Assembly (NCBI RefSeq): GCF_014230055.1
Contig: NZ_JACHVA010000132.1
Span: 1-60,046, forward strand
DNA length: 60,046 nt
DNA from: Puniceicoccus vermicola
GTDB lineage: Bacteria > Verrucomicrobiota > Verrucomicrobiia > Opitutales > Puniceicoccaceae
Reading direction: 5' to 3'
Positions 36,573-46,444 of this stretch are shown one piece after another. The position numbers were made by a program, and so were the translations under genes. Numbering within the stretch: the stretch's first letter is position 1; each line of letters starts with the position of its first letter. The notes beneath the pieces are model-generated. The model made no database searches. It saw nothing but the letters and a program-made list of their open reading frames with translations, and was not told where the DNA came from.

Positions 36573-37146
36573 TTTCGCAGCCTACAGCCCTCTTCGTTGG
36601 GGAACAACGACAATGCGTTTCAAAGCGAAAACCTCCGCCGGTTTCCTACTTAGGCTCCCCGGGAACCAGCAGCATCTCGATCAAGGACTCAAATCAGCCC
36701 CACACTGCCATTTCCAGCACCCTTTCGAATGGGGTTGCGCACGATCCCCGACCCTATCCGTTTCACAATCGAACTCAGATGCCTTGTCGTCCAGAATCAA
36801 CTTCCGTAGCTTTGCTTGCGTTCCATCAACAACGCCTCCAGTTATTCGTTGAACCTCGGAACGTACGAAGATTTAGGAAGCCTCCCGCTTGGGATGATCT
36901 GAGCCAAAAGAATCGTCACCTCAGGATTGATCGAACGACCCGTTTCGAGGCTCTCAGTAGCACTCTTCAACATACTGGAAACCGAGTTTTGATCCGCTCA
37001 CTGATTGTGGTCAACTCACTCTCTAGATCCTCGACAGAGTCCCGCTCCAATGGTCTAGTATATCAATGCAGCCATATAGGCACCCAGTTAACATCACATC
37101 GCCCGAAGAAATTCTTCCCTTCCATCCCGACAGACCCTGTTTTTCC
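36573..37146. other. Divergent intergenic region between Gfo/Idh/MocA and GH95 genes
   Basis: I see no gene in these 574 bp; it must carry the promoters of two divergent units. Open frames here have no support from starts or composition. Confidence 0.4.
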
Positions 37147-39507
37147 ATGAACACCAATACTCAAATCCAATTTAACAACCCTGCTGGCACCGACTGGAAC
37201 CGGGCCCTGCCCATCGGCAATGGCAAACTCGGAGCGATGGTCTTCGGTAATCTGGTTGCGGAACGCATTCAACTCAACGAGGATTCCCTCTGGAATGGAG
37301 GCCCCCGGGACCGCAACAACCCCAATGCGTTGGAACATCTTCCAGTTATTCAAAAGCTCTTACTCGGGGGTCGTCTGGGCGAGGCTCATTCCCTCATCAA
37401 CGACGCCTTTGCGGGGATCCCCGACAGCATGCGATGCTACGAACCGCTCGCCGACCTTCTTTTCGATTTCCAACACCCAGATATCATTGTCGACAAATCC
37501 GCATCGATTTCAGTCGCCGAAAAGGGCACCGATCCCGACTTTGACGAAGAGGTCCTTTCCTCCTATCACCGAAATTTGGATCTGGAGAAAGCAGTCAGTC
37601 AGATTGATTACACCTTAGCGGGTCATCGGTTTCACCGCAGTCATATCGCCACAGCTCCGGACCGGGTCATCGCCAGTCGACTCGAGGCCGAAACGGCGGG
37701 TAGCCTTTCCTTCCGCCTCCGAATCGTCCGAGGCCCCCTTAGCAGCTACTCTTCCCGCTACGCCGACGGAGTGAAACAAGTAGATGAGAACGGGCTCCTG
37801 ACTTGGGGCGCTGCCGGAGGCCGCGACGGTGTTCATTTTGCCGTCTGTCTCCGTGCCTCAGTCGAAGGTGGATCTCTCGATCTCGTCGGTGATACGATCA
37901 TCGTGAAGAATGCGGACGCAGCGACATTGACGGTATCCGCAGCAACCTCGTTCCGCGAAAGCGATCCGGAAGCCTACACCCTCCAAACCTCGGCAAGTGC
38001 CTTGAAGAAGGGCTGGAAATCCCTGTTGAAAGACCATCTATCCGACTATCAGCCACTGTTTGACCGAGTTAAATTGTCCCTGGGGGAAAGCGATGAGGGA
38101 AGCTCCACTCTCCCCACCGATGAACGCATTTTGCGGTTCCACAATGGAGAGCCCGACCCGGGACTAGCAGCCCTCTACTATCAATTCGGGCGCTACTTGA
38201 TGATCTCCGGAAGCCGTCCAGGCAGCATGCCCCTTAACTTGCAAGGTATTTGGAATCAGGACTTCCAGCCTGTATGGGGATCAAAGTACACGATTAACAT
38301 CAATACGGAGATGAACTACTGGCCTGCGGAGCCCGGAAACCTTTCCGAATGCGTCGAGCCCCTCTTCGAATTGGTCGAGCGTCTCATCGAGCCGGGCCGA
38401 CACACCGCCAAGACGATGTACAACTGCCGGGGATTTGTCACTCACCACAACACAGATCTCTGGGCAGACACGACCCCAACCGACCGCAACCTCGCGTGTT
38501 CTTATTGGCCGATGGGAGGGGCTTGGCTGACACTGAATCTCTGGGAGCACTACGACTTCTCCCGTGATCGAGAAATCCTCGAACGCGTCTATCCCATCCT
38601 AAAGGAAGCCAGCCTTTTCTTCCTCGACTACCTGATCGAAGACAGCAAGGGACGATTGGTTGTTTGCCCTGCGGTTTCACCGGAAAACACCTACCGTCTT
38701 CCCAATGGCGAGGTGGGGACCATCAGCGTCGGATGCAGTATGGATAGCCAGATCCTCGACAAATTGTTCCGAGCCACCTGCGAAGCCAGCCAAATTCTAG
38801 GAAAGGACTCCGAGTTTTCCCAAGAAGTCGAAGAGACCAGAAACCGCCTGCCGAAGCCTACAATCAGTCCACAGGGACGACTTCAGGAGTGGCCCGAAGA
38901 CTATGAGGAACTGGAACCGACCCACCGCCATGCCTCGCACCTCTTTGCACTTCACCCAGGCGACCAAATTGCCCCCGGAAGCACACCCGAGCTGGCCGAG
39001 GCCGCCCAAAAGTCACTCGAGCGCCGCGGTGATTCCGGAACAGGGTGGTCGATCGCTTGGAAGATCAATTTCTGGGCCCGCCTGTTGGACGGAAACCATG
39101 CCCTTCTCCTCTTCCGGAACCTCCTACAACTTGTCGACAGTTCCGCTGGGACGAACTACCAGCACGGAGGCTCATATCCGAACCTCTTCTGTGCCCACCC
39201 GCCATTCCAGATCGATGGCAACTTCGGAGGTTGCGCCGCGATCGGAGAGATGCTCCTCCAAAGTCACGAAATTAAGGATGGATGCCCGCTCATCCGCCTC
39301 CTGCCCGCACTGCCCGACGAATGGGCCGAAGGGCAAATCGTTGGAATCCGGGCCCGAGGCGGATTCCAACTGTCCCTATCCTGGAAGGCCGGAAAAGTAA
39401 CCAAAGCGAAAATATACGCGTCGCACGAATCACAGTGCACGGTAATCTTCAACGGTGCCGAGAAAAAGCTCAGTCTTCAAACCGGAGAAGAGGTTGATCT
39501 CCTGTAA
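37147..39507 (+). CDS. GH95-type alpha-L-fucosidase (or alpha-galactosidase)
   Basis: This 786-aa enzyme has the GH95 domain order: N-terminal beta-sandwich ([21 protein letters not shown]...[18 protein letters not shown]), helical linker, and a catalytic (alpha/alpha)6 barrel. The barrel contains [13 protein letters not shown] (the two Asn that activate water), a Glu-bearing [22 protein letters not shown] and [20 protein letters not shown]95 removes terminal alpha-1,2 fucose from glycans; some members act on galactose. No signal peptide is seen from ATG 37147, so its substrate may be small and imported. Confidence 0.93.
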   Translation: MNTNTQIQFNNPAGTDWNRALPIGNGKLGAMVFGNLVAERIQLNEDSLWNGGPRDRNNPNALEHLPVIQKLLLGGRLGEAHSLINDAFAGIPDSMRCYEPLADLLFDFQHPDIIVDKSASISVAEKGTDPDFDEEVLSSYHRNLDLEKAVSQIDYTLAGHRFHRSHIATAPDRVIASRLEAETAGSLSFRLRIVRGPLSSYSSRYADGVKQVDENGLLTWGAAGGRDGVHFAVCLRASVEGGSLDLVGDTIIVKNADAATLTVSAATSFRESDPEAYTLQTSASALKKGWKSLLKDHLSDYQPLFDRVKLSLGESDEGSSTLPTDERILRFHNGEPDPGLAALYYQFGRYLMISGSRPGSMPLNLQGIWNQDFQPVWGSKYTININTEMNYWPAEPGNLSECVEPLFELVERLIEPGRHTAKTMYNCRGFVTHHNTDLWADTTPTDRNLACSYWPMGGAWLTLNLWEHYDFSRDREILERVYPILKEASLFFLDYLIEDSKGRLVVCPAVSPENTYRLPNGEVGTISVGCSMDSQILDKLFRATCEASQILGKDSEFSQEVEETRNRLPKPTISPQGRLQEWPEDYEELEPTHRHASHLFALHPGDQIAPGSTPELAEAAQKSLERRGDSGTGWSIAWKINFWARLLDGNHALLLFRNLLQLVDSSAGTNYQHGGSYPNLFCAHPPFQIDGNFGGCAAIGEMLLQSHEIKDGCPLIRLLPALPDEWAEGQIVGIRARGGFQLSLSWKAGKVTKAKIYASHESQCTVIFNGAEKKLSLQTGEEVDLL

Positions 39508-39603
39508 GGGGTAATCCCCGATAGAACCGCAGCTCTGAGGCTGCCACTTTACTTCGCTTCGTCGAGGATTCAATTTCTCCCTCAATCGCCGCGGGTGAGG
39601 CTT

Positions 39604-41313
39604 TCAGCCCGATCGTCTTAGCCAGCGAACTTGATAGGGGGTCATCTCTACCACCGAACCGGCGGTAAACTCATCGTCCAAGAGATCTACAGTCCATCCC
39701 GACAACTCCAGCTCCTGTTCCTTTCCGCTGACATTGTGGAGTGCGAGAACCTCATGATCCGCTCCTCCAGCTCCCCGATGCACCGCAAAAAACGAGGGTC
39801 CCAAATCGAGAATCTTCTGAGGAGAATCCGGATGAAAGGCTCGCTGTTTCTGGCGCTGCGAAAGTAGTCGCGAGTATCCCCTCAGCACCTGCCCCCGCAA
39901 ACTCTCCGGCTCATCCAGCTCCAAAGATAGTTCTTGAAGCTGCAATTGGCTCCGGTTGATGCTCCGGGCGCGTCCGGACATTTTCATTCCCTCCAGATCA
40001 TTGCGCGACCCCAAAAGACTATGAATGTAGATCCCGGGGATTCCCATGAGTGCCATCGGAATCGCCTGCGAGAGAAGAAACTTCTTCACTTGCAAATCTT
40101 CTGGATCGGAGGAACTCGGATCGTTGACGGCATCAAAGTAAGAAAGATTTAACTCGTAGGGAGATACCGATCCGTCGCTATTGCGCTTCCCTGTCATATC
40201 GCCGCCGCGATCATAGGACATCTGAACCAACTCAGCTCGCTCGTCTTCACTCAGGATGCCCTCTGTAGGACGCATCCCGATCCCATCGTGAGTCGCAGTA
40301 ATGTTGAGATAGGTCGCGGTCGGGCTGATAAATTCTAGCCCTGCTGCCCACTTGGTTAGAATCGAAGCATCGCCCTTCAGCAAGCTCCAGACAATTAAGG
40401 GTGGCAGTGAAAAGTTATAGATCATCTGCGCTTCGTCCCCTTTATCTCCAAAGTAACTTATGTTTTCACGGTGCGGAACATTCGTCTCCGTGAGAAGCAG
40501 AACGTGAGGTGCAACTGAATCGTAGACGTCACGAATCAATTTAATGATTTCGTGGGTCTCGGGAAGATGAGCACAGGATGTCCCCAGCTCTTTCCACAGA
40601 TAGGGAATCGCATCCAGACGGATCATCGAGGCGCCCTTCACCGTGAAAAAGAGGAGGATATCCAACACCTCGAGCAGCACCCGAGGATTTGCGTAATTCA
40701 AATCGATCTGATCTTCGGAAAAAGTCGTCCACAGCCACTCTTTGCCACGGCAAGTATCGTACGGGTGGAAGAGTGGCAAATTTCGAGTGCGCAACACCGA
40801 GGAAGTATCGGTCTCGGGATCCAATGAAACAAAGAAATCTTCATACCGTTCATCCCCCGAGCAGAACCCCTCCATATAAGGGCTGGAGGCCGACACATGG
40901 TTGATGACCGCATCGAAGACCAACCGGAAGTCTTCCGCCATCGCTTCGACATCCTCCCAACTTCCGAGGTCTTCCCGGATTTCGCGGAAATCAACCACCG
41001 AGAATCCGTCGTCGCTGGTATACGGATAAAAGGGAAGGAGGTGAACAAATGAGATCACATCTCCAACCCGGAAATTCAGAAACTGATGCAAACTCCGAAT
41101 CGGACTTTCGTCATCCACAATCGAATCCGCATAAGTGATGAGAAAGGAATCCTTTTCAGACCATCCTCCCTGGCGCTCAACGACCCGACCTTTGTAAAAT
41201 TCCAAAAGACGAATCAACGACGGAAGGATGCCTAGAGCTCCCTCTTTGCCATAGATCCGCTCCAACCTTCCTTTCAGTCGGGTCAGATCCTTTTCCATTT
41301 CTTTCGTTTCCAT
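39604..41313 (-). CDS. GH13_18 family phosphorylase (sucrose or glucosylglycerate phosphorylase-like)
   Basis: This 569-aa TIM-barrel enzyme resembles the sucrose phosphorylase branch of GH13. It has VISFVHLLPFYPYTSDDGFSVVDFR, VFDAVINHVSA, the nucleophile region MIRLDAIPYLWKELG, the acid/base in LLLTETNVPHREN, and THDGIGMRP. The YcjM-like members of this branch phosphorolyse glucosylglycerate, others sucrose; the sequence does not let me choose. No signal peptide, so cytosolic. ATG 41313 is preferred to an upstream GTG. Confidence 0.85.
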   Translation of the reverse strand: METKEMEKDLTRLKGRLERIYGKEGALGILPSLIRLLEFYKGRVVERQGGWSEKDSFLITYADSIVDDESPIRSLHQFLNFRVGDVISFVHLLPFYPYTSDDGFSVVDFREIREDLGSWEDVEAMAEDFRLVFDAVINHVSASSPYMEGFCSGDERYEDFFVSLDPETDTSSVLRTRNLPLFHPYDTCRGKEWLWTTFSEDQIDLNYANPRVLLEVLDILLFFTVKGASMIRLDAIPYLWKELGTSCAHLPETHEIIKLIRDVYDSVAPHVLLLTETNVPHRENISYFGDKGDEAQMIYNFSLPPLIVWSLLKGDASILTKWAAGLEFISPTATYLNITATHDGIGMRPTEGILSEDERAELVQMSYDRGGDMTGKRNSDGSVSPYELNLSYFDAVNDPSSSDPEDLQVKKFLLSQAIPMALMGIPGIYIHSLLGSRNDLEGMKMSGRARSINRSQLQLQELSLELDEPESLRGQVLRGYSRLLSQRQKQRAFHPDSPQKILDLGPSFFAVHRGAGGADHEVLALHNVSGKEQELELSGWTVDLLDDEFTAGSVVEMTPYQVRWLRRSG

Positions 41314-41396
41314 TCGCACTTGCGATAAAAATGCACGGCCAATTGCCTCACAACCTTCCCAAGGTTACACAGAAACTATACAGGATAAATTTACCC

Positions 41397-43568
41397 CTAC
41401 TTCACTCGGACTCGATAAGGCAGCGAGCCTTCCGGATCCAACCGAACCACTCCATACCAACGAGTATTCCAAGGGTGCCCATCCTCCGCCCACATGAGAA
41501 ACGTCGGCTTCCGCCCCTCGATTCTATGAGTCCAAACAATCGACAGCCCGAGATCGCCGGATTCGGGCCAAGCACTGGTGTTCAAGAACTCGTACGGAAC
41601 AAAAATCTCCCCCGAGAGCCTTCCGCGCTCTTCCTGATAATCGAATTGGATTCCACTTGTCGCCTCCGAAGAATCGCCAGCGCGCACGGTTAGTTTCCCA
41701 TCCTTGGCGAACGATCCCCCCACCCAAGTGTAGGGTCCTGCGGTTCCCAACTCCTCGGGGCTCCGCGGATCGAAGTATACAGCGAATTGGTCGGCACGTG
41801 TATTTCCGGTTCCGCGAAATGCCAGATAGAGGCCTTCTTCTCCCGCAGCAAAACTCCACTCGAGATTACAATCCTCCACTCTCTCCCGAAAATCACGCGG
41901 TCCCGAGGTCCAACGCGCTTGGATTCGTTCTCCCACAGGAACCCAGAAAGCGTCCGACCATTCGTCCAAATTCCCATCCACTGTCGCTTCCATCGAGGTT
42001 GCCCCTCCGAAGCGGGTATACGCCAACTCTCCGACTGCCCAGGTGGTCTCCGCCCCAACCTGAATCTTCTCTTGAAGCGGGATTCTTCCAACTGGTTCTT
42101 CCTCTGGAATCGTCACGAAAACCTTCCTCTCTTCATCACCAACCAACAAGCTCACCTCCATGACTCCCGCGTCGGTCACGTAGCGCTGCAGAGGAAAATC
42201 CAAAGTCGGAGACCAAGGAACATGAACTCCTCTTGCCTGATTTCCATCCCGCCATTGATCCAGAATGACCACGTAGGGCCCCGGCTGACGAAAAACCTGC
42301 TCGATCCCCGGCATCAAGAGATCTTCCGGACCTTCGATTCCAGGCCAGCGAAAGACAAACCTCGCCGAATTTCCTGAAGCGATTTCATAAGGCTCCTCTC
42401 CGGCAACCGACTCCTGAGGGATCGGATAGAACCTCAAGACACCGGAGAGATTCTCCGGCGTCAGATTTCGCGCGAGAATTTCGGTCTCCACCCCGCCATC
42501 AACCCATCTCGTTTGACCGCTAAGTTCCAATCGGCCCGGCTCTGAGAATCCATTGATTCGATCAAAAACCGCCCGCGCCAGAGCTAAATGGCCGAGGGCA
42601 TTCGGATGAATCGTGTCTCCTTTGCCTCCGTTTTCAATCAAGCTCGTGAATGGTTTCGAATAATGCAGTGGAAACATCGGCCACAGCCCTTCCCCCACCG
42701 CCAGAAGACTTTCTCCACCTTCGCCCCAAAGAGCTTCGAATGTATCCGCCACTGGCACACCGATTTCCTGGGCCAGATCGCGCCGAGCGGCGGAATAAGT
42801 TTGGGTCCGAAAAATCTTCGAAGGTTCGATCATTTGGCCACTGCGATCCGGCAAAACGATCCCAGTGTCCGGAGTGGGATCCAGCAAGATCACGTCGGCA
42901 TCAAACTCTTCCCGCAGATGATCCACTAACCATTCGGTTTGTTCAAGGTATGCTGGCAAGGGAACCCGCGCCCCTTGATCGTTCAGCCCATACATAATCA
43001 CAGCCAGATTCGGATCTACCCCCTTCGTATCCCTCGCAAAATTACGCACCGACGCGTCGTTGCTACGCCCGGGATAAGCTCGTTCAATCACGCTTACCTG
43101 CTGATTCCCAGTAGCCCGCCGCAACATCATCGCCAGCATGGTTGGGTAATCCCCGGTAGCGGTTACTGAGTCACCCATCGCGAGAATCGTGAACCTATCT
43201 CCCGCGAGCAGACGCTGCCCCTGACGGGGCAACTGTTCGAGTAGGGCTTCCTCATTCAGCGGAGGAGGCAGGTTCATCGCCATTCCCCTCAATTCCCGAT
43301 CGCCGACACGAATCCGATAGATGCCTTCGGTTCGAGGCGTCCAGAATGCCACCCCTTCCTGAAAATCCAACGAATCAGTCTCCTTTTCGACCGCACCGTC
43401 GGCCGAAAAGGTCGTAATCTCCGCAGAATACTGCCCCTCGAAACCATCCACCCAGATCTTGACCGGATCGCCGATAAAAACGAGCGAAGGAACCGTGTTC
43501 TCCGCTTGGAGAATCATCGAAGTCCAGATCAGTAAGACAAGACTGGCAGTGGTTCGCAAAAGCACCAT
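41397..43568 (-). CDS. Secreted SGNH/GDSL hydrolase with C-terminal CBM9-like domain
   Basis: This 723-aa protein starts MVLLRTTASLVLLIWTSMILQA (signal peptide). The SGNH hydrolase region has MGDSVTATGDYP (block I Ser), MYGLNDQG (block III Asn) and GDTIHPNALGHLALA (block V Asp/His). A C-terminal domain beginning near TSMEATVDGNLDEWSDAFWVPV resembles the CBM9/DOMON sugar-binding fold, as in the giant lipoprotein. It probably removes acyl groups, such as acetyl, from a polysaccharide outside the cell. It is divergent from the GntR-type regulator gene. Confidence 0.82.
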   Translation of the reverse strand: MVLLRTTASLVLLIWTSMILQAENTVPSLVFIGDPVKIWVDGFEGQYSAEITTFSADGAVEKETDSLDFQEGVAFWTPRTEGIYRIRVGDRELRGMAMNLPPPLNEEALLEQLPRQGQRLLAGDRFTILAMGDSVTATGDYPTMLAMMLRRATGNQQVSVIERAYPGRSNDASVRNFARDTKGVDPNLAVIMYGLNDQGARVPLPAYLEQTEWLVDHLREEFDADVILLDPTPDTGIVLPDRSGQMIEPSKIFRTQTYSAARRDLAQEIGVPVADTFEALWGEGGESLLAVGEGLWPMFPLHYSKPFTSLIENGGKGDTIHPNALGHLALARAVFDRINGFSEPGRLELSGQTRWVDGGVETEILARNLTPENLSGVLRFYPIPQESVAGEEPYEIASGNSARFVFRWPGIEGPEDLLMPGIEQVFRQPGPYVVILDQWRDGNQARGVHVPWSPTLDFPLQRYVTDAGVMEVSLLVGDEERKVFVTIPEEEPVGRIPLQEKIQVGAETTWAVGELAYTRFGGATSMEATVDGNLDEWSDAFWVPVGERIQARWTSGPRDFRERVEDCNLEWSFAAGEEGLYLAFRGTGNTRADQFAVYFDPRSPEELGTAGPYTWVGGSFAKDGKLTVRAGDSSEATSGIQFDYQEERGRLSGEIFVPYEFLNTSAWPESGDLGLSIVWTHRIEGRKPTFLMWAEDGHPWNTRWYGVVRLDPEGSLPYRVRVK

Positions 43569-43657
43569 CCTCACGAATCTAATTGAGGAAAAATTCCCAG
43601 GCAAGCAATCGCCTTTACGCCCCCGATCCATCTCAACACCCGGATGGCGTTCAATTG

Positions 43658-43747
43658 CTAGACCGATTCTATCGGCTCTAAATTGCTTTCCTCAAGCGAG
43701 ATCTGAATTCAGATCCGATGCCCACCTCTCATCGTTTCTAGACCGAT
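43658..43747. promoter_or_regulatory. Cluster of operator-like repeats in the SGNH-gntR divergent region
   Basis: CTAGACCGAT occurs at 43658 and 43738, and the first copy forms an imperfect inverted repeat with ATCGGCTCTA (43671-43680). Between them is a perfect 16-bp palindrome GATCTGAATTCAGATC (43700-43715). A regulator gene lies just to the right, so autoregulation is plausible. One such palindrome is expected by chance in a window of this size. Confidence 0.35.
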
Positions 43748-43890
43748 CTCGTAATCGTATATGAAATGTATGGGGCGCGAAAATGCATGCCGTCACGGGC
43801 CAGCGATGTTTGCGCCTCCTTCGATTCCGGCCCGGCCGAAACCCGAAAGTTTTCACTTGGTTGCGCACGACCATTTCCTATCCTCTGAGA

Positions 43891-45027
43891 ATGTCCCGAA
43901 AGCAAGTTGAGCGCCATCTTCCTCCGATCGAGGATACCTTTACCAACTTCGGAGGATTTGCACCCAATGCGAGTCGGCAGGCCATGCTGCTGCGGACTTT
44001 GCGCGAGGCAACCCAGAGACTCCGCGGGAAGGATAGCATTCCTTTCTATTCAATGCGGGAGATCGCACACTATTTTGGAGTGCCTTTGCGCACCGTCGCA
44101 ATTGTCTACGAGAATCTGGAGCTCGAAGGTCTATTGAATCGGATCCGTGGGTCGAAAACGATGCTGGTCGGCACCTCAATTGCACCCAGTAAGCCGGTTC
44201 GGGCGTTAATTGGCATCCCTCTCTGGCTTCATGCTGTCGTGGTTTCACCTTACTCGCGTCTTTTGCATTGGGAACTTGAGGAACGTCTGCGCCATTGTGG
44301 GTTTGTTGCGGATATCATCTTTTTTCGAGGAGATGAAGTTAATCGACCCGAATTTGCCGAGCGACTCCTCCAGCACAATCTAAACTACATAATTTGGCAC
44401 ACCCCCCATCCTCTTTCCTCTCATGTGATTCTTTCACTGAAAGACAGCGGCGTGAAGCAAATCCTGATTCACCCAAGCGACAATTTCTCCAGTCTGTCAC
44501 TCCCGACCTACTATCAGGATTGGAAATCCGCCTATCGGCAAATGTCTTCGGATTGGCGGGCTAACGGAATCAAGACCGTTCTTGTCCCGGAACCCACCTA
44601 CATGCCCTCCCAGCGGGCGATGAAGAGTTTTGCAGCCACTGTCGGAACACGGGACCTCGACGTACGCTTCATTGAGGGCTCGGCTGCAGACCTTCACAAA
44701 GCAGCCCTAAAACAACCGGAAAATTCAACAGTCGTTGCCTTTCTGGACCAACTGGGGGCCGACACGATCTGCAACGAGGAACCCGTCATCATCGAACAGA
44801 TTCTTCAGCACTGCCGCGTCGCCTTTTGCCGGGGCCCCCTCCGAGTCCCTTACTTTCATCACCGAAAAGCCCAGGCTGACCTAGTCCGATTCTCGGCTCG
44901 AGAAATTGCAGAGAAAATTGTCAACGACATCCGCGACAATAAGATTCCCGGAGAAGGACCAATCCACACCTTCAAAGCGATGTACGAACCTCAGGCCGCT
45001 TTCGGATCGAACTCCGAGAATTTATAG
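43891..45027 (+). CDS. GntR-type regulator with sugar-binding-protein-like sensor domain
   Basis: This 378-aa protein has an N-terminal winged-helix domain (FYSMREIAHYFGVPLRTVAIVYENLELEGLLNRIRGSKTML, about 48-92) followed by a LacI/periplasmic-binding-like sensor domain (PVRALIGIPLWLHAVVV...to the end). This fused form is common in Verrucomicrobia sugar loci. ATG 43891 is chosen because the 36 residues upstream do not resemble the family. It likely controls the SGNH hydrolase genes on both sides. Confidence 0.8.
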   Translation: MSRKQVERHLPPIEDTFTNFGGFAPNASRQAMLLRTLREATQRLRGKDSIPFYSMREIAHYFGVPLRTVAIVYENLELEGLLNRIRGSKTMLVGTSIAPSKPVRALIGIPLWLHAVVVSPYSRLLHWELEERLRHCGFVADIIFFRGDEVNRPEFAERLLQHNLNYIIWHTPHPLSSHVILSLKDSGVKQILIHPSDNFSSLSLPTYYQDWKSAYRQMSSDWRANGIKTVLVPEPTYMPSQRAMKSFAATVGTRDLDVRFIEGSAADLHKAALKQPENSTVVAFLDQLGADTICNEEPVIIEQILQHCRVAFCRGPLRVPYFHHRKAQADLVRFSAREIAEKIVNDIRDNKIPGEGPIHTFKAMYEPQAAFGSNSENL

Positions 45028-45193
45028 CCTCTGCCCTCCTATTTTCCAACAGAGATTTGAAAAAACATTTTCCTCTCTCTGGATCCAGAGTCACATTCTC
45101 CCCCCCGGTATTTCCGAGATGCTACATAATCAACTGTACCAATAGTGTTCGGATAGGTTTTTCTGCTGGTTCCCCTTAGAACCAATCCTTTAA

Positions 45194-46444
45194 ATGCGAA
45201 ACCGAACTATTATTCTCCTTGCCTGCTGCGCTATTGGACTCCAGGCCTCCGTCGCTCAAACCACGACACAATCCGAAGATTCTGATCCATCCCTCCGAGA
45301 ATTCCACCAGAAAGCCTCATCCGGCGAACCCGTCGATGTTGTGTTTTTGGGCGGCTCGCTGACTTGGGGAGCCAATGCCAGTGATCCACAACTAACGAGC
45401 TACCGGGGACGGATGATGGAATGGCTCAGAGAACAGTATCCAGAAACGCCCATTCACTTCCACGACGCGGCGATCGGTGGCAGTGGATCCGACCTGGGCC
45501 TATTTCGAATCGACCGGGACGTGCTACCCTACGATCCAGACTTGGTTTTCCTCGATTTCACCGTGAATGATGGTCCAGAGGGAAAGGACGAAGAGAGACT
45601 ATCCACGTATGAAACACTCATGCGGGAAATCATCGAGAGTGATTCCGCCCTCATGCAGGTTCTCATGATGTTCAAATGGAACGTAAAGCCGGAGGGAACT
45701 CCCCTCCCCCCACGCCACCAAGCCCACATAAGACTCGGCGAAACGTACAATGTTCCTGTCGCGAACGTAATTCCCCACGTCAATGCTATCGTCAATGGTG
45801 GAGTGCCTATTGAAAAAGTCTGGCCGTTCGATGGGGCTCATCCTGACGACTTCGGCTACGAGCTCTTTTTTGAAGCGGTCCGTGACCGATTCCTCGAGGC
45901 CATTGATAATCCGGAAATGGTGGCGACGATCCCAGAAGAGGCAGTCTACGGAGACCGCTACGCACAACACCACCGGACAATTCTGAAAGACTCCGAAACC
46001 CTCCCGGAAGGATGGACAATCGAAAAAACCTATCGTACTTCGCTTTGGTTCGATGGTCTTTCCAGCCGCTGGATGACTGATGTGATATGTGCCTCCAAAG
46101 AAGCCGAATCCCAACCCCTAGAAGTCGAGTTTGAAGGGTCGCTGGTCGGATTCTTCGGAGAACGAAATGGTCTGACTCCAAACGTAAATATCTGGATTGA
46201 CGGCGAACCTGTTCCGTACCCGAAAGCCAAGGACGGAAGCACTTCCTGGCCCCTCAGTACCGCCCGCTTCGCGCCCCCCAAGAAAGGGAGCGGAAACCTC
46301 TTTATGTGGACACTCATTGCCGACGACCTTGATGATGGCCCGCACACGCTCAAGATTGAGCCTATCTGGAAAGGGGCTGATTCTGACTCTGAACTTCGCA
46401 TCGAGAGTGTCTGCAGTGCCGGAATGCTTAGGCTTCCAAAATGA
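45194..46444 (+). CDS. Secreted SGNH/GDSL-family hydrolase
   Basis: This 416-aa protein has a signal peptide (MRNRTIILLACCAIGLQASVAQ), then VVFLGGSLTWGANASDP with the putative nucleophile Ser (block I), FTVNDGPEG for the Asn block and WPFDGAHPDDFGY near block V. A C-terminal beta domain (LEVEFEGSLVGFFGERNG) follows. Likely a carbohydrate esterase. Its stop overlaps the start of the next gene by four bases (ATGA), and it begins the operon leading to GH130 and the sulfatase. Confidence 0.8.
   Translation: MRNRTIILLACCAIGLQASVAQTTTQSEDSDPSLREFHQKASSGEPVDVVFLGGSLTWGANASDPQLTSYRGRMMEWLREQYPETPIHFHDAAIGGSGSDLGLFRIDRDVLPYDPDLVFLDFTVNDGPEGKDEERLSTYETLMREIIESDSALMQVLMMFKWNVKPEGTPLPPRHQAHIRLGETYNVPVANVIPHVNAIVNGGVPIEKVWPFDGAHPDDFGYELFFEAVRDRFLEAIDNPEMVATIPEEAVYGDRYAQHHRTILKDSETLPEGWTIEKTYRTSLWFDGLSSRWMTDVICASKEAESQPLEVEFEGSLVGFFGERNGLTPNVNIWIDGEPVPYPKAKDGSTSWPLSTARFAPPKKGSGNLFMWTLIADDLDDGPHTLKIEPIWKGADSDSELRIESVCSAGMLRLPK

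Noticed and set aside
36734-43883. GTTGCGCACGA followed by CCTATCC at both 36734 and 43860 as a shared regulator site
   Set aside because: An 11-bp match is expected many times by chance in 60 kb, and the spacing differs (8 and 6 bases).
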